DNA from: Thermatribacter velox
GTDB lineage: Bacteria; Atribacterota; Atribacteria; Atribacterales; Thermatribacteraceae
Length of the DNA: 64,000 nt
Direction of reading: 5' to 3'
Assembly: GCF_038396615.1 (NCBI RefSeq)
Contig: NZ_CP121689.1
Location: 756,001-820,000, forward strand
Below the pieces are notes generated by a model that worked only from the letters and a program-made list of their open reading frames with translations, made no database searches and was not told where the DNA came from. The translations under genes were made by a program, and so were the position numbers. Below are positions 62,073-64,000 of the stretch, piece after piece; position 1 is the first letter of the stretch, and every line of letters starts with the position of its first letter.

Positions 62073-63707
62073 ATGCTTTACAGGGCGCATGTGCTTGTGG
62101 AAGTAAGCAGCAATTCTGTACCCCTGGGGGCTTTGCAGATTAAAGAGCTTTTCTCTGCAGAGATCAAAAGACGAGGTCTTTCGCAAGAAGTACAGGTGTT
62201 GGAGACTGGGAGTTTGGGGAGTGAAATACCTTCGCCTTTTGTAGTAATATATCCCGACAACGTCATCTACGCTCCGGTTCACCCCCAGGATGTTCCAAGA
62301 ATAGTTGAAGAACATCTGCTTAAAGGTCGCGTGGTAGAGGAACTGCGCTTTAAAACGCCTTCCTCTGGTGGTGTTGGTGAGCTGGTATCAACTTTTCCGC
62401 TTCAAAAAGAGCGGAGGGTGGTCTTGCGCAACAGTGGTTTTATAGACCCTAATAACATAGAAGATTACATTGCCCGTGACGGGTATCAGGCTCTGGCCAA
62501 GGTGCTCTCTTCGATGAAACCCCTGGATGTGATAGAGGAGGTAAAGGCTTCAGGTCTTTTGGGCCGTGGTGGAGCAGGTTTTCCGACCGGGCTGAAGTGG
62601 GAATTTACCTACAAAGCTCCTGGCGAGGAAAAATTTGTGGTATGCAATGCGGACGAGGGAGAACCAGGTACCTTTAAGGACAGATTAATCCTTGAGGGCG
62701 ATCCGCATTCCATTATCGAGGCAATGACCATAGCGGGCTATGCGGTTGGAGCTTCGAAAGGGTACATATATGTACGCGCAGAGTATCCTCAAAGCATTGC
62801 ACATCTGGAGAAAGCCATTAACCAGGCTCGAGAATATGGCCTTTTGGGAAAGGACATCCTGGGTTCAGGCTTTAGTTTTGATATTAAAATTCGCAAAGGA
62901 GCTGGTGCTTACGTTTGCGGGGAAGAGACAGCACTTCTTAATTCTATAGAGGGCGGGAGAGGTGAACCCCGCATCAAACCTCCTTATCCTCCCCAGAAGG
63001 GCTTGTGGGGTAAACCTACTGTTATCAATAATGTAGAAACCTTGGCCAACATACCCCCTATAATTCTCAATGGTGCGAAATGGTTTAAAAACATTGGTAC
63101 TCCTACTTGTCCCGGCACCAAGGTGTTTACTCTCACCGGTAATATTGTTAATGCAGGGCTTATAGAAGTGCCTATGGGCATTACTCTGCGAGAGCTGATT
63201 TTTGAAATTGGAGGAGGTATTCCCGGAGGACGTGGTCTTAAGCTGGTGCAAACTGGGGGACCTTCGGGTGGAACCATGACACCGGAACTTCTGGATGTAC
63301 CTATGGCTTTCGATACGCTTCCCAAATACAATTCCGCTCTGGGTTCAGGAGCACTCACGGTTATCGATGATAGCCATTGCATCGTTGACGTAGTAAAGAG
63401 CTTTGCAGAGTTTTTCTTACACGAGTCTTGTGGTAAGTGTACGCCTTGTCGTATCGGTAATAAGCGAATTGTCGAAATACTGGAAAATATCGAGAGGGGT
63501 AAGGGAACCAGAGAAAGCCTTGTCTTGCTGAAAGCGCTGGGAGAGAATATGAAAGCTACCGCTTTCTGTGGACTGGGGCAGGCAGCACCCAATCCTTTGT
63601 TGCGCTGTCTTCAGGTTTTCGAAGAGGAATTTGCCGCTCATGTTGAGGGCAAAACTTGTCCGGTGGGCGTTTGTAAGCTTGAGAAAAAAATGGTTTATGC
63701 CAAATAG
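62073..63707 (+). CDS. NuoF/HydB-like NADH-binding flavoprotein, copy 2, with a cluster-less N-terminal domain
   Basis: A 544-residue NuoF-type subunit. The core is intact: GRGGAGFPTGLKWEF, VCNADEGEPGTF, GAGAYVCGEETALL and N3 motif ESCGKCTPCR/FCGLGQ. The N-terminal thioredoxin-like domain aligns with that of the fusion protein (VLVEVSSNSVPLGALQIKE; LETGSLGSEIPSPFVVIYP) but all four cluster Cys are replaced. The C-terminal double [4Fe-4S] ferredoxin found on many HydB proteins is absent; the chain ends in CPVGVCKLEKKMVYAK. It should oxidise or reduce NAD for the hydrogenase-like subunit that follows. ATG 62073 follows AGGGGG by 6 nt. Confidence 0.93.
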   Translation: MLYRAHVLVEVSSNSVPLGALQIKELFSAEIKRRGLSQEVQVLETGSLGSEIPSPFVVIYPDNVIYAPVHPQDVPRIVEEHLLKGRVVEELRFKTPSSGGVGELVSTFPLQKERRVVLRNSGFIDPNNIEDYIARDGYQALAKVLSSMKPLDVIEEVKASGLLGRGGAGFPTGLKWEFTYKAPGEEKFVVCNADEGEPGTFKDRLILEGDPHSIIEAMTIAGYAVGASKGYIYVRAEYPQSIAHLEKAINQAREYGLLGKDILGSGFSFDIKIRKGAGAYVCGEETALLNSIEGGRGEPRIKPPYPPQKGLWGKPTVINNVETLANIPPIILNGAKWFKNIGTPTCPGTKVFTLTGNIVNAGLIEVPMGITLRELIFEIGGGIPGGRGLKLVQTGGPSGGTMTPELLDVPMAFDTLPKYNSALGSGALTVIDDSHCIVDVVKSFAEFFLHESCGKCTPCRIGNKRIVEILENIERGKGTRESLVLLKALGENMKATAFCGLGQAAPNPLLRCLQVFEEEFAAHVEGKTCPVGVCKLEKKMVYAK

Positions 63708-63734
63708 AAATTGATTGGAGGAGTGAGGAGATCG

Positions 63735-64000
63735 ATGGCTAAAGTTGTTGAGGGAGCGAAAAAGATCGAAATGGGTGAAAAACTGGTTACCATTTTTATT
63801 GATGGCAGAGAAGTTCAAGTTCCTGATGGTGTTACCATACTTGAAGCCTGTAAGATGGAGAAAATCCACATCCCTACTCTTTGCTATATGGAGGGATTGA
63901 GTAGCTGGGGTGGCTGTCGGATTTGCGTGGTTGAAGTGGAGGGCCAACCCAATCTGGTGGCTTCTTGTGTTACTCCGGTTCGTGAAGGCATGAAAATCCG
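63735..64000 (+). CDS. NuoG/HydA-like subunit, 5' part (cut by window edge)
   Basis: The first 88 residues of a protein with an N-terminal plant-type [2Fe-2S] domain: VTIFIDGREVQVPDGVTILEA, then Cys50, 61, 64 and 78 in TLCYMEG, GGCRICVVEVEG and VASCVTPV. This is how HydA of trimeric [FeFe]-hydrogenases, NuoG and NAD-dependent formate dehydrogenase alpha subunits begin. The hydE gene elsewhere in the window and the HndAB-like genes upstream favour a hydrogenase. GGAGGAGTGAGGAG precedes the ATG. Confidence 0.88.
   Translation, partial: MAKVVEGAKKIEMGEKLVTIFIDGREVQVPDGVTILEACKMEKIHIPTLCYMEGLSSWGGCRICVVEVEGQPNLVASCVTPVREGMKI

Noticed and set aside
1-64000. CRISPR arrays, insertion sequences, prophage, tRNA or rRNA genes
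   Set aside because: No spaced direct repeats, transposase or integrase motifs, cloverleaf sequences or rRNA stretches were seen on reading the gaps and genes on both strands.

Overview
The window comes from an anaerobic, fermentative bacterium, possibly thermophilic. It shows an [FeFe]-hydrogenase or Hyd-type operon, a hydrogenase maturase (HydE), a ferredoxin-rich split glutamate synthase, an archaeal-type phosphoglycerate mutase, a GH57 glycosidase and a eukaryotic-like IleRS. Atribacterota, Thermotogota, Dictyoglomota or a deep Firmicutes-like lineage would all fit; the sequence alone does not let me choose. Genes are densely packed, often with ATGA-type overlaps and GTG or TTG starts. 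I saw no rRNA, tRNA, CRISPR array or transposase.

Layout. 1-3.8 kb: a possible cut-off minus-strand gene, an integral membrane protein, an MBL-fold hydrolase, a THEP1-type NTPase and an HD-GYP protein. 3.7-11.9 kb is a nitrogen-assimilation block: a promoter-terminator unit that may be a small RNA, glutamate dehydrogenase (gdh), a glutamine synthetase gene broken by an in-frame TGA and an internal deletion, then a five-gene split glutamate synthase (amidotransferase, FMN synthase, 16-Cys ferredoxin, FAD oxidoreductase, GXGXG domain). 12-15.8 kb: phosphoglycerate mutase facing hydE-iscU-nifS.

16-31.3 kb is a carbohydrate operon behind a good sigma70-type promoter. It encodes transaldolase, split transketolase, an ABC importer (binding protein, two permeases, a small acidic-tailed membrane protein, two unlike ATPases), a cupin, an aldehyde dehydrogenase, a xylulokinase-like kinase, a 2-hydroxyacid dehydrogenase, a DapA-family aldolase and a SorC-type regulator. 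Taken together it imports a sugar or polyol, phosphorylates it and feeds the pentose phosphate pathway, with a possible oxidative or aldol side branch. A perfect 26-bp palindrome precedes the kinase.

31.4-44 kb: a HAD phosphatase, citramalate synthase, a degenerate phosphoglucose-isomerase-like protein, PHP and metallophosphoesterase hydrolases, FolD, a GH57 enzyme, two GlgC paralogues (glycogen synthesis), a secreted Ig-like protein and an M42 aminopeptidase. 44-53 kb: a membrane/coiled-coil protein, a PpiC foldase, TldD/TldE, IleS, a LysM-M23 endopeptidase and an HD protein. 53-57 kb: DnaJ-like and ClpC behind a fully consensus promoter.

57-64 kb is the most interesting part: an electron-bifurcation operon with two NuoE/NuoF sets in tandem. 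The first set carries a NuoF-GltD fusion (NADH and NADPH sites in one chain, reminiscent of Stn-type transhydrogenases). The second NuoF has lost every cysteine of its N-terminal [2Fe-2S] domain. The operon runs off the right edge inside a NuoG/HydA-like subunit.
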